Source: Blepharisma stoltei (taxonomy: Eukaryota > Ciliophora > Heterotrichea > Heterotrichida > Blepharismidae). Taken from it: 64,000 bases of DNA. The DNA is taken from NCBI GenBank assembly GCA_914767885.1, contig CAJZBQ010000062.1, positions 806,001 to 870,000 of the forward strand. The letters run 5' to 3'. The notes below the pieces were generated by a model. That model searched no databases and had not been told where the DNA came from. It saw only the letters and a program-made list of their open reading frames with translations. Position 1 is the first letter of the stretch; each line of letters begins with the position of its first letter. This document shows positions 9,005 to 19,904 of this stretch, piece by piece. Made by a program: the position numbers and the translations under genes.

Positions 9005-10059
9005 TTAAAGTTTTGGAGACAAATTGGTTAAAAAATCAACGATTTCAGGAGAAATTTGCATGCTCACCTTTCTTCCAGCCAAATCCAACATGTGGATTAA
9101 TTTTTTCTGCTTTATGATTTCAGGAGTTCGCGTGTATCTATAATCTCCATAAAACACACAAGAGTCTCCTTGAATAATCTCTGGCATATGAGGGATTTTT
9201 TTCAAAGCTTTTAGAAAGCTTATCACTTTGTCTAATGTTTTGAATCTCGCCAAAGTCGTTAAAACAGATGCTTGAGGAGGCCAAATTAGAATTTCTCTTC
9301 GTTGGTACATGTCTAAAATCTCCTGTGGCTCTGCTCACAAATAGTCATCACTTTCATCAGTTCCAATAACAACTTCTGTATCATTCTTAGCAACAGCTAA
9401 AAACATTATGTTGTCAAATCGGGGCTGAAATCCAATTGGGGTTATAAACCTTGTTATATATACTAGCTTTTCTATTTGAGGTCTTGAGTTTTCTCTTAAA
9501 CATTCATCTATATAATATAATAATAAATAAGCTCTATTATGAAAAATTAAATTTATTATATGGTGTTTTGGAGTTTATTCAAGATTCTCATATGTAAATT
9601 TATTTTGATGAGTAAATGATAAAATTGATGGATTTTATTTAACCGAGAAGTTGGTAGTAAAATTTCCAAAGCATAATATCTTAAAGTATGCACTCACGAT
9701 TTAATAATAAAGTAATGATATAAAAATTCTTTTCCATTTTTTGTTTTATTTATTTGTCTATCAGCTAATAAAACTCCCACTTCTTCCCAAGTTTCTCTGA
9801 TAGCAGTAACTTTTGCATCCTGAAGGTTAATCTTTTTCGAATAAGAAGTTTCAGGGATTTCTTCAGATTTCTGCTGAATCAATTGCGATCATCTTGGATC
9901 AGCATCTTCTTTATCAAAAGTCCCTCCAGGAAACACATATGAGCTTGAAAAAGACATTGAAGATTTTCTTTTAATCATAAGCACTTGAAAATTTCTATTA
10001 TAAAGTCTGCATAATACTAGTGAGGATGCTAGCCTGTCGTTTTTGCATTCTTCTAACAT
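9005..10059 (-). CDS. Nudix hydrolase, NUDT19/acyl-CoA diphosphatase type
   Basis: Start ATG at 10059 (MLEECKND). Residues about 15-40 hold the first Nudix strand (VLMIKRKSSMSF), then FPGGTFDKEDADPRW with TGA read as Trp. After a roughly 30-residue insertion comes IRETWEEVGVLL. A split Nudix box with an insertion between GG and RExxEExG is the hallmark of the NUDT19 family. The 3' part reads RFITPIGFQPRFDNIMFLAV, DDYLWAEPQEILDMY and REILIWPPQASVL, also NUDT19-like. The stretch about 9535-9695 does not encode recognisable family sequence and has stops, so an unplaced IES (possibly with an 18-nt intron-like GTGAG...AAG) splits the gene. Known members cleave CoA or acyl-CoA in peroxisomes; no clear C-terminal targeting tripeptide is visible (ends SPKL). 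Confidence 0.7.
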
Positions 10060-10192
10060 ATTTATTTATGGAAATTTTTGATTTGCAAGTTTTTCACAAA
10101 TAGCAAGTCTATGATTCTTATGGAATTAGTAATACTCAATTTAAACAGCAAAATTTGACGGAAATATGATTATTAACAAAATAAATTGAAAT

Positions 10193-10785
10193 TTATTCTT
10201 TTTCAATTGGCTTATTTTGGAAATTAGGAGGCTTTCCTAGCTGCTTATATACATTCATTAAGAAGTCATAATGTTTGGCATCCACTGGATCTTTAAACCT
10301 TTCCCTTGGATGTTTAGGCTTTAAATTAGGAATTATCACTTTTTCATCTTGCACAGGACTTGGAATTCTAGGCTGTTTTGGGATCAATGCCTGCTTAGGC
10401 TCCATACTTTTCCACAAGCCTTCTCATGGTTTCCTCACATTTTCATTGCCATAATGGACTTTCGGTAAAAAGTGATGCGGATTTTTGTCAACAAATTGGT
10501 CTTTTCTAATAAATAACTCATTTTTCCTTGGATTTAGATTAAAACTTTTATTATGGCGACTCATTTCAGGACCGTTTGTAGGGGTAATTGGGACAGGGGT
10601 AGCGTTAAATGACTGATTTGAAATCAATTCATAGACATGAGAGGAATCTAGATAATATGGAGACTTTCTCGCTGGAGATAAACTTGAAGACCCGCTATGC
10701 AATAAAGGGTTAAACCGATTATTAGAAATTGGTCTTTGAAGGGTTTTGATATCTAAGTATGATAATTACTGCTATTATAGGGCAT
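10193..10785 (-). CDS. Hypothetical proline-rich protein
   Basis: ATG at 10785 opens MPYNS; a 17-nt intron (10753-10769, GTAATT...CTTAG) follows, then the frame runs to TAA at 10193, 191 residues. One TGA is read as Trp in KPWEGLWKSMEPK, next to a TGG codon, a clean illustration of UGA reassignment. The sequence is largely disordered (SSSLSPARKSPYY, VPITPTNGPEMSRHNKS), with a short helix near the end (AKHYDFLMNVYKQLGKPP). I do not recognise a family. Confidence 0.65.
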
Positions 10786-10916
10786 CATTTTTATCATAAG
10801 TACTCATATTTTAGTATAAATTCCTTGTATTTACTGCACAAAATAATCAACAAAGTTTTTTAGCCTTCCTCTTTTATTGAATAATTTTATTAATTCATAT
10901 CCTTATCTCTATTAGC

Positions 10917-11540
10917 TTAGCAAGCACATTTTCCATTATCCTCTTTCTTCTTGCTTGCGTCAAGTTTTTTCCCTCCCATTCCTCTTACTGCATCTTCCAC
11001 TGTATCTTCTTTTGCTTGACTTCTTTTCATGATTTCTTCCACCAGTCTCACTAAAGCTTCATTTGCATTTGTTCCTACCTTAGAACTCGTCATATAGCTC
11101 GCTACAAACTGCCTTTGGTTAGCAAACCTCGATAAATCGTCACTGGTCATTCCACTCCCAGGCACTAATAAATCAGCTTTATTAGCAACCAACACCATCG
11201 GTATTGGTGAACCATCAGGAAGTCTTACATTATCGTCAACACTTCCTTTTCACAAGCTTGCTTGTTCAAGCGTCCCCTCACGTGTTGCATCAGTAACCAC
11301 TAATGCGCCATTGGCATCTCTACAATAAAGCCGTGAGATTCCTCCTAACCTATCTTGTCCTGCCAGATCCCACAATTGGACTCTAACAGGCTCTCCATTG
11401 ATTTCAATTATTTTCAGGCCAAATTCACAACCTATAGTAGCTTTGTATTTTTCCGTGAACGTGTTATAGACAATTCTGTTGACCAGCGAAGTTTTGCCGA
11501 CTCCTACATCTCCGATGACTAAAACTTTGAAAAAGCTCAT
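10917..11540 (-). CDS. Rab32-like small GTPase
   Basis: 207 residues. The motifs are in order: GDVGVGKTS (G1), ATIGCEF (switch I), WDLAGQDRLGG (G3), NKAD (G4), a switch-proximal VHLPDG-like block (VRLPDGSPIPMVLVANKAD) and the C-terminal KCAC prenylation signal. The DGSPIPxVLxANK context and the lack of the common FKxVxxGD effector lead point to the Rab32/38/29 branch, which controls lysosome-related organelles and mitochondria contacts. One TGA is read as Trp (SLWKGSVDD). The start codon is 18 bp from the divergent start at 11559, so both genes must share a promoter. Confidence 0.85.
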
Positions 11541-11558
11541 ATTTTTTGGAAACTTTAA
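11541..11558. promoter_or_regulatory. Minimal bidirectional promoter gap
   Basis: Only 18 bp (ATTTTTTGGAAACTTTAA) separates the start codons of the Rab32-like gene and the coiled-coil gene. Transcription start sites must lie here or inside the coding regions. Confidence 0.45.
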
Positions 11559-13061
11559 ATGGAAAGCGAAATTTATAGCTCGCTTTTGAAATCTAATTTA
11601 TTGAAGGAAAAAATATCTGTGAGGCTGCAGAAGGATGTAGAAAATGAACTGGGGAGCTTGGAAAGAGAAAGAAAAGAAGCAATTAGGCTGAGCCAACTTG
11701 TGCATGAGACTGAAGAAGAGCTTGAACAAGTTAATAGAAAAATCAAAAAATGCTTTGAAAATAAAGAAATTCTGAGTGAATTATCAATTTCTGGGAAAAA
11801 GCTGGAAACTGCAAATACTTTATTTCAAGAAATTTTGGAAGAAAATAAGCTTCTGAGATCACAAATTGACTCGTTAAGACAAAATATTATAGCTTGGAAA
11901 AGAGTCATTCACACTACACAGACTGAAACTGAAAAATATTCAAAGTTGTCTCAACAGAAAGGTGAAAATATGTGCAATTTAATAATTTCTGAAGACCAAA
12001 TCCAACAGCAATTATCTCATTTGAGATCAAAAAGTGCAAACTCTCATGAAAAATTTGCGAATAGAATAAATTCTCTGGCAGCAGTTATCCAATATGAAGA
12101 AGACCATAAATCACAAATCCTAAAAAATATAAAAGAGAGCTTAAATGTTCAGATGTTTAGGCCTCTTAACATGCTAGATAATGCTAAGGTTGCTAATTAT
12201 TTAATTTCTAGGTATAAAAATCAAATAGTAGCCAAGCAAAAAGAAACAAAAGAATATATTGAACGCATACAGGGCTTAGAAAAAGCACTGAAAATTATAA
12301 CAGAAGCCACTGGTATAGCTTCTTGTCAAGAAATTACCACACAATTCCTGAAGTCTGAAGAGCAAATAGGAGGAATGACACGATATTTAAATGAACTGAA
12401 CACTGAGTGAGATATCCAGTTAAAAAACCTCAGCTTTATTTTTTTATTTGCAATGCAAAAAGGTATGACTAAAAGCGCTAATAAAAAAGATGCAATGGAA
12501 AAATCAGAAGCCATAGAGAAAAAAGCCCAAAAAGTATTAGAAGATAATAAAAAATTGGGTATCAAATGCGCTCAAGTGCAGTTTCAATTAAATCACTCTT
12601 TCAGTATTATAAAAGTATTTAAAAATTAGCAAATGCTCAAAAAATGCCAAAAAGCGCCAGTTAAACCACAAATAAATGTAAGCCCTCCTATTGTGCCTGA
12701 AGAAACGTGTGAGGAGAATATTATTTTTTATTTAAGCCAAATTGAGGAATATATTTCATTATTTCAGATGATTATATCAAATTTGTCATATCCAAGGCCA
12801 TTAACCCCTATTAATTTGCAGACTTCTCCGATAAATGTTCCTAAATTAAATGTAAATCATATTTAGCTCATTTTGGAATCAAAAGAACTCTTCAAAGATT
12901 CAGATTCTGAGGAATCAAAATCTCCTAAAAATCTAGATTTTATGAAGAATCGTGCCAAATATTTATATTCAGCTTATACAGAAAGAAGAGCATCAATTCA
13001 TCATTCGCCTGCTAAGAGTGAAAGCATAGCAAGAGGAAAAACGCTTAGGAACCCAGAATAA
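11559..13061 (+). CDS. Long coiled-coil protein
   Basis: 490 residues after two 15-nt introns (12615-12629 GTATTTAAAAATTAG; 12852-12866 GTAAATCATATTTAG) and one TGA read as Trp (NTEWDIQL). Residues about 10-280 are heptad-patterned and charged (SLERERKEAIRLSQLVHETE), like axonemal or centriolar coiled-coil proteins. The C-terminal third is Ser/Lys rich and disordered. I cannot assign a family; a cytoskeletal role in a ciliate is inference. Confidence 0.75.
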
Positions 13062-13092
13062 ATATAATTGTTTGATTAATTAATTATTGAAT

Positions 13093-15183
13093 CTAAAGAC
13101 TCATTTCTCTATCAAATTCAATTGTCGAGATACTATAGCTCTTGAATAATTGAGAAGTTGTCATTGTCAATCCTCTTGATTTTAACTTCTTAACAGTGTC
13201 TCTATTTTCTCTCCCAATTTTCATTCTTTCAATAGCTTCTTTAACTCCAGGCTGCTCTTCTGGTATAGTATCATTTTCTTCTCTTTCAAAAAGTTTCGGC
13301 CTGAAAGTAAATTCAGCTTTATTTTTCTCAATTTCTTGGTCTTCAATTGGCTTCTGAATTTTTTCTCTATGAATGGTGGCTATTGGAGCGAACTTATATA
13401 AAGCAATATTTTTATCTATATGCTCAGCTGCGACCTTTTCTTTATATTCTTTATATAAATTTTGATGGTCAGATTTTTGAGCTTCTTCATAAATTTTAGG
13501 TAAAGGCAAAACTTTTGGGTTAAAAGTGCATTTTTCAAGTTCTAATGCGTCAAATTTTTGTTTTAGCTCAGCTTGCTTATCTAAAAGCTTTTGCCGTTCT
13601 AGGTATAAGTCATTTGACAGAGAAATAGAATCTCTTGCCTTACTTTTATTTTTCGCTTTCAAAGCATATTTTTGGGAATTTTGTGAAATTTCAGGTTTAA
13701 ACGAATACTCAAAACTTTGCTTAAAAGTTTGATTTAGATTGCTGTGGTTGACAATTTCATTGCGGTTTTTATAAAGAATGGCAGATTTTATGTGAATATT
13801 TTGTGCTTGTGATTGAGATAAGTTTATCCTAGCAGGGAAATTCTTACGATCTTCCATTCATGGCTGATAAAAGTTCATAACTGCATTAATTACCACAAAC
13901 AACGAATCTTTTGTAACACTCTCAACACTTTTCTCCAAAGTTTTCCATAAAGATAATGCAACTAATCTAGCTTCATCTTCATTTTTATTTTCAGGCAAAA
14001 AATGCATAAGTCTAAATACTTCAAGCATTCTGTTATAATTAACGGCATTGGAGTCATCAATATCTACCAATTTCCATTTTTCATCAAATTCTCTTTTTAG
14101 CTTGTCCATAAGAACTTGCTCAGAGTTATCGCTTATAATTTTTGTTTTAAGCTTCAGGGGCATAGTTAAACTTTTATTTAGTCTTCGAACAGCATCATTG
14201 TAGAGATGATCGCTTATTTCTTCATCTCTAACCATTTCTTTTGATCTTTTATTTACAGTTGGTTTAAATAGAACTTGAGAGTCATCAGTTGACTCACTGA
14301 TTTGAGATGAAGAAAATGACTTGTCTTTTGAAGAGCTTTGGTTGCCCACTGTTTCTTTTGGCTTGAGATTATATAGTTTTTCATGTCTTTTTTCTTCGAA
14401 TTCATCAGTTGATGTGGATTTTCTAAAAGAAGGAGTCCATGGAAGCTTAGATTCGTGCCAAGAAATATTAAACCAATGCTCACTTGTCCTTTTGAACTGC
14501 TCCTCATTTTCTTCTTGAACCTTCTTAATTTTGTTCATTTTTTCATCCAGATATTTTTTTGAGTCTAAATAAAAATCATCATAGGATCTGTTTTTTGCAG
14601 GATTTGGATTGATTTTAGGGATAAAAGTGCATTGCTCCATTTCAGACTTCGCTAGATCTTGGCGATTTTTTTCTATATCGTTTATATATTTATTTTGAAA
14701 ACTCAAAAGACGTTTCCCTGATTCATTTTTTATCGCTGTGCTGCCGTCTTCTTCTAATTTATTTAGATTAACAAATTTTTTCTTTATTCCAAGTGTCTTG
14801 AATGCTTCACCTTGGACTTTTGGGTCAAAAAGCATATCGAGGTCATAAGTTTCTCTGTTTAAAGTATCTTTATTTAATATAGGAATTGTGACTGAGTCAT
14901 AAGAAACTCTAGATGATGATGTGGAAAACAGTCGCTTTTCTTTTCTTTTAGGGGTTTCAATAGGCTTTGGAGAACTCGGCTTAGCATTTGGTTCAGGATC
15001 TTTTTGGACTTCAGTTAACGCTTGCGGTTCAGCTTGAATTGGAGTTTTTGAGAGGCTTTGCTCAACCGGCTTTTGAGATGGAGAACTTTGTGAGACAGCG
15101 GCAACTCCATCACCTTCGCCGATATCTAAATCTTCGTCAGAAAAGTCTTCGTCGCTATCCCAACTTGAAGATGAGCTTGTCAT
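13093..15183 (-). CDS. Protein with repeated F-x-P-K motifs, paralogue of 29889-33126
   Basis: 696 residues, continuous once TGA is read as Trp (NFYQPWMEDRKNF). The N-terminus is acidic (DSDEDFSDEDLDIGEGDG). Spaced motifs recur: CTFIPKINP, VLFKPTVNKR, YSFKPEIS, CTFNPKVLP and FTFRPKLFERE. A central helical domain about residues 340-440 (KREFDEKWKLVDIDDSN...MLEVFRLMHFL) resembles an EF-hand-like fold but lacks a clear calcium loop. Its paralogue keeps the same order. Function unknown; this repeat style occurs in ciliate and other protist cytoskeletal proteins, which is only suggestive. No insert interrupts it. Confidence 0.8.
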
Positions 15184-15678
15184 TGGCTATTTATATATTA
15201 TGATAATGACATTTTTGGCTGGCTTATAGTTTACTGCTTTAAATAATAAGATATTTAAAATTATTTGAAATAAATTAGATTTGATAAGAGTATTTATGCT
15301 TGAATAGCGACTTTTAATACTAATTATGTGAGAGATATGCTAGACCAGTAAAATGAACACATGACAACCATCTTGTTGAGATTTTTAAAAAAGACCATAA
15401 ATATTCTCAATAAATTAAAATTATGGTGTCTTTTATTATATCTTTAATTAAAATTCATGCTTATATTAGGTAAATTTTTCATAATTTAAATATTTAAAAT
15501 TTGCAATTATCTTTTCCTAAACAATCATATTAATTTTTTCTAATTTTCTTTCTGTCTTTTATGCCTTCCTTTTGCTTTTATTTCTAAGATATTCACTTAT
15601 TTTCACTAAAAATAATTAATTTGACTTCAATTCAAAATTCCTTAAAGAATGAGAGGCTTATAACCATTTTTTGTTGAC
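15184..15678. other. AT-rich intergenic region
   Basis: About 495 bp, very AT-rich, upstream of both the FxPK gene and eL38. It presumably holds both promoters. No repeat or RNA gene recognised. Confidence 0.4.
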
Positions 15679-15921
15679 ATGGTAAGACCTATATAGCCAA
15701 AAGAAGTTAAAGACATCAGGATGTTTGTCCAAATGTGCAGACCAGGCACCAACCAAAAGGCACAAGCAAAATCTGTCACCATTAAGAAGATAGGGAAAGT
15801 GACGAAGTTCAAGCTCCGTTGCAATAAATATCTTTATACTTTGGTATTGGATGATGTGCAAAAAGCAGACAAACTTAAGCAATCTTTACCTCCAAGTCTC
15901 AACAAAAAGGAAATAAACTAA
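15679..15921 (+). CDS. RPL38: Ribosomal protein eL38
   Basis: The ATG is followed at once by a 15-nt intron (15682-15696, GTAAGACCTATATAG). The joined product starts MPKEVKDIRMFV and continues KAQAKSVTIKKIG, KFKLRCNKYLYTLV and KADKLKQSLPPSL, matching eL38 of the large ribosomal subunit along its length. 75 residues, against about 70 in animals. The spliced start matters: without the intron the conserved N-terminus is lost. Confidence 0.93.
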
Positions 15922-15985
15922 CTTGAGCTTTTCTGTTGAAATTTTTGAAATTAATTTAGGTATAATCGTAAAAGCTAATATTTAT

Positions 15986-18755
15986 TTAGGATGGTGGAGG
16001 AATTGTCCAATTTTCAGGAACTGGACCAATGTCTGAAATAATTTCTCTATGAGAACTCCAAACTAGTTGTATTGCTTCAGGTGTAGCAATTCCTGCAGCT
16101 CTTGGATCTCCTGAAGGACCAAACCAATGATTTTGTGGAGCTCCAGTAGTTCTAGCTCTGATTCCTGCATAAGTAGTCCCATTTACCGTCCTCCCAAGCG
16201 GTTCCTTCGCACGAAACTATTTCATAACGACTATTTTTAGACTATTTTTTTAGCCTTATAGCTCTTTTGGCCCTTTTTTAGCACAATTTTTTAATGCTAA
16301 AAATTTTTATAGTAAAACTTCTGCCACACACAAGACCAAAATTGACTGAAAATCACCTTTAAATAGTGAATATGGAATCATTTCCAAAGCAAATTGACTA
16401 ACTCCAACGCACTGTGAGCGAAGAAATTATTTGAAAAATCCCTATTTTTGAATAAAAATCCACCCATCGTGAACCATTTTGACAAGAAACGTGCTAATTT
16501 TTGAAATCATAAAAAATTAATTTTAATTTAAAATACCCCTTAGACTGATAAGTATCTTACCTATTTTCTATAAAATATAGGTCTAAGTAAGCAATTAAGA
16601 TTAAATTCTAAGCGTGCTATCACTATAAAAGGGTATTCTTTTCAAGACACTACAAATATATTTTATATATTAAATATAGTCTAGTTTATAAGCAATATAA
16701 AAGATGAAGATTTGAAGTGAGTAAAATTGCGGAACTGCTCTCATACTTTTTACAGCAACAACATTGGTAGCTCATAAATATTCTATATTATGAAATTTCC
16801 ATGACGGTTTCAAAATATTGATATTCCATAAAATTTTAATAAATAAGTGACTTGGAAAGAAAAAAATTAAGAATGAGCGAAATTGTGAAAGTGATGTTAA
16901 TTCCGCAGTGGAAGCATTGATAACTCATGGACCTCTGTATTATGCAAAGTGATCAATCATTTCAATAGTTATTTTAAATTTTTCAATGAAAGTTCAATAA
17001 ATAAGTGATTTAAAGATGAAGGTTTGAAGTGAGTAAGTAATTTTGCTGGAACTATTCTCAGACTTTTTAAAAATAGTAATTTTAATAGCTCATTGTGTTC
17101 TCTAATATGTAAAGTGCATAATCTTTATAGTTTGTGCTATTGAATTTCACAGTCCCGTTTATAATTTTTGAGGATTAAATCGGATTATAGAAATTCATTT
17201 TTAATAGTCATTGTTGAAATGACTGAGCACTTTACATAATACAGAGGCCCATGAGTTATCAATGTTTCCACTGCCGAAATTCTGATTAACTTTTAGCAAT
17301 TTTGTTCACTAAATTTTTTCTTCCAGTTCACTTATTTATTAAATAGGCAAAAGAAAGTTACAAAATAGTCGTTGTGTGAAAGACGCTCCCAAGCACATGA
17401 TTAGCGAATTGTTGGTCTTTAGTGACAACAGCAGCTGTTAAGTGGTGTGATAATTTTTCCAGGATGGCTAAAACATCTTCTATATTATTCCACTCCGTCA
17501 CAATTTGGAATGGCCCAAATAGCTCAGTTGTAACTAAATCCCAGTGTTTAGGAATTTGGTCTATAGGGACATAGACTGCAGTTGGATAATATGACCCATA
17601 GATTTCAGGAATCGAATGTGGCACATCTAAAGGTCTTCCTCCAAATAAAACTCTGGCACCTGGAATCGCAGCACAAGCATCTACGTGTCTTTGAATTTTT
17701 TCATTATTTCACGTTAAAACTGGGCAAATTGATAAGTCATTAAGTGACCTTCTTTCTGCGAGCTGTTTAAGTTTATCGAAAATTCCGGCTTGAACCCAAT
17801 TATTGTGGGCAAATAAAATAGACTGGGCTGAGCATTTTTGGCCACTGAATGCATATGCATCCTGATCTGATGTCCAAGCGACATAATCAAAATCATGTAC
17901 ATCAGGCCCTAAGACTTTCCAATCAAACCCTGCGTCTTCTACTTTTACTTTTCCTTTGGTAATTACTGATAAATGATCTGCAATGCGACTTGAGCCTGTG
18001 AATTGAATGCATCTGAATAAATCATCACGAATCAGCTGCTCCATTGGCTCTCCAGTCCCATGTAAAATATTTACATCTTCTAGTGGCATCCCACAAAAAT
18101 GCAAAAACCTTACAAACTGCTCAAGACATAGAGCTGCTTTTGGATCTGGTTTAATTGTAACAGCGTTTCCCATAAATAAAGCACCAAGAAGCTGGCAGAT
18201 CGGGATTTCTAATGGAAAGTTAAAAGGTGCAACAATCCCTACAGGACCGTATGGCCACCGATATCCATGTGACTGCTGCCCTAAATGGTCTCCAGGTACT
18301 GAAAATCCTCTCGCTAGGAATCTTACTTGATCTCCAGAGAAGTTTTCACAGAAAGTTTTAAGAATTCCGATTTCTCCTCTTGCCTGAACCGTATGCTTTG
18401 GGACTGCTCTTTGAATTAATCTTGCGAAATAATTGTAATATTCTTCTTGGTTTAAATAAGAAGCCACTCTTTGGCAAACTTGCCCATAAGTTCTATATCT
18501 TTCAACGTTTTTCAAAGGATTGTGAATGCCTGATTTTGAGACTGCTGAGATGCTCTTGTAGTATGGCTCAAGCTCAGTTTTAGATGTGTTTGGGACATAG
18601 AGGAATTCACCACCAAAAAGAGGGTCTAAACATTTGAGATAGTCAGATGAGGACGTCCATTTGCCACCTACAAGGTTCATCAGCTGAGCTGGGTTGGTGC
18701 TGGAAATGGTTTCAGGGTCAATAGTTGCCCATGTAAAATTAAATGCTCTTCTCAT
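15986..18755 (-). CDS. Delta-1-pyrroline-5-carboxylate dehydrogenase, ALDH12 type
   Basis: Start at 18755 (MRRAFNFTWATIDPE), a plausible mitochondrial presequence. It oxidises the P5C/glutamate semialdehyde intermediate of proline breakdown to glutamate. The aldehyde dehydrogenase features are visible: APFNFPLEIPICQLLGAL, FTGSSRIA (cofactor loop) and SGQKCSAQS (catalytic Cys). The C-terminus reads TTGAPQNHWFGPSGDPR, diagnostic of the plant/protist ALDH12 branch. A 1.19 kb element at 16200-17385 splits it. Removing the element with one copy of the 9 bp repeat joins VLG to RTVNGTTYAGIRA in frame; total 1575 nt, 524 residues. Two TGA codons are read as Trp. Confidence 0.9.
16191..17394. mobile_element. 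Mutator-like DNA element inside the P5C dehydrogenase gene
   Basis: Direct 9 bp repeats CTCCCAAGC at 16191-16199 and 17386-17394 flank 1186 bp. Ends are imperfect inverted repeats (GGTTCCTTCGCACGAAACTA against the complement of GTCGTTGTGTGAAAGACG). The interior has an inverted pair near 16920-16955 and 17228-17262 (ATAACTCATGGACCTCTGTA type) and repeated AAGTGATTTAAAGATGAAGG blocks, so it may be a composite. No transposase. A 9 bp duplication fits MULE elements; hAT elements use 8 bp. There is no TA at the boundaries. Confidence 0.7.
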
Positions 18756-18851
18756 CTATTTTATTACTAATAAAAATGTGTAGCTCTTTTATGGAAGCTT
18801 TTTAAATTATCCAGACAAATTTCAATAGACATTTATTAATTGTAAAAAATA

Positions 18852-19034
18852 ATGGATCCAAAAATTAGAGATTATTTGATTATGCTGGGAGGAGGTTTAG
18901 CAATTTTCTTCGTAGGATATGAAGTCTTCAGCCCAAATAGCTTTTTAAACTCAAGCAGTGTTACAGGGGAAGTCGCGAAAGAAGCCACAAAAGTAGCTGC
19001 GAAAACTTATGTGAATGAAAAAATATCTAAATAA
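18852..19034 (+). CDS. Small single-span membrane protein
   Basis: 60 residues: MDPKIRDYLIMLGGGLAIFF begins a likely membrane span (about residues 8-24), followed by a polar Ala/Lys tail (EVAKEATKVAAKTYVNEKIS). I do not recognise it. The short length makes it uncertain, but codon choice and the clean membrane-plus-helix layout favour a real gene. Confidence 0.5.
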   Translation: MDPKIRDYLIMLGGGLAIFFVGYEVFSPNSFLNSSSVTGEVAKEATKVAAKTYVNEKISK

Positions 19035-19503
19035 ATTCGCTCTTCAGGCTAAGTAAGATAGTAAATTGATTCTTTGTAAATTTATGATAAAATCTGCGAG
19101 CATATAGGCAGAAAGAAAGGAATTTTGAAATAAAATGGAGGCACAGCTGATCAGAATAGATACTATTGGAGAAGCTTCGCTTAAAATAGGGCAATAAATT
19201 TTAATAATTTAATAAATTGTTTTGTTTAGATATACTTTGAGAGTTAATTTCAGAAGTGAGTTTTTACAAAGTGATGCATGCAAATGCATAAATTTTATTA
19301 TCAATAAAGGCAAATATAAAAAATACTTTTAACTTCTAGATTGTTTTGACAAATATATAATAAACAGCAATTATTTGTGAAATCAATATGCACTAATTTA
19401 TTTAAAAATATAGCTATATCGGTGAAGCGGCCAAAGATTGTCAGCTGCCTCAATTTTGGAAAATTTGCTGGATGGCTCATTTAAAAAACTATTGATGTTT
19501 TTA
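19035..19503. other. AT-rich intergenic region
   Basis: No open frame or recognisable repeat. It lies between the small membrane protein and a MITE. Confidence 0.4.
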
Positions 19504-19853
19504 TAAGGACCCCTCTCCCCCCTCATTTGTCCAATTTTCTAGTCTTTTTTTTTATAAGAAATTATTTTTTTTCAGGACCTCATTTGTCCCAAAATCTAGT
19601 CAAAAATGATTTGTCCAATTTTTTCTAGCTTTTTTGGATTTTTTCGAATGCCCTAAATTCTAGTTTTTTACTTTAAAAAAACTAGAAAATGAGACAATTG
19701 AGGTCCTGAAATTTTTTTTTTCTATCAAAATTTTGACTAGAAAATTGGACAAATGAGGTCCTAAATAAATTTTTATTCCTATAAAAAAAACTAGAAAAAT
19801 GGACAAATGATAAAAGACTAGAAAATTGGACAAAAATGAGGGGGGGGTCCTTA
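19504..19853. mobile_element. MITE family 2, copy B
   Basis: Near-identical to 2960-3303. Ends AAGGACCCCTCTCCCCCC and GGGGGGGTCCTT, in TA context. Interior again made of paired CAATTTTCTAGTC blocks in both directions. Confidence 0.85.
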
Positions 19854-19904
19854 GGTTTTAAACTCTCATTTATTATCTTGCTTTAGAAGAGAATAATTAT
19901 TTAA

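Noticed and set aside
15642-15824. Minus-strand hydrophobic ORF over eL38
   Set aside because: The plus strand encodes a full-length ribosomal protein; the hydrophobic peptide is its antisense shadow.
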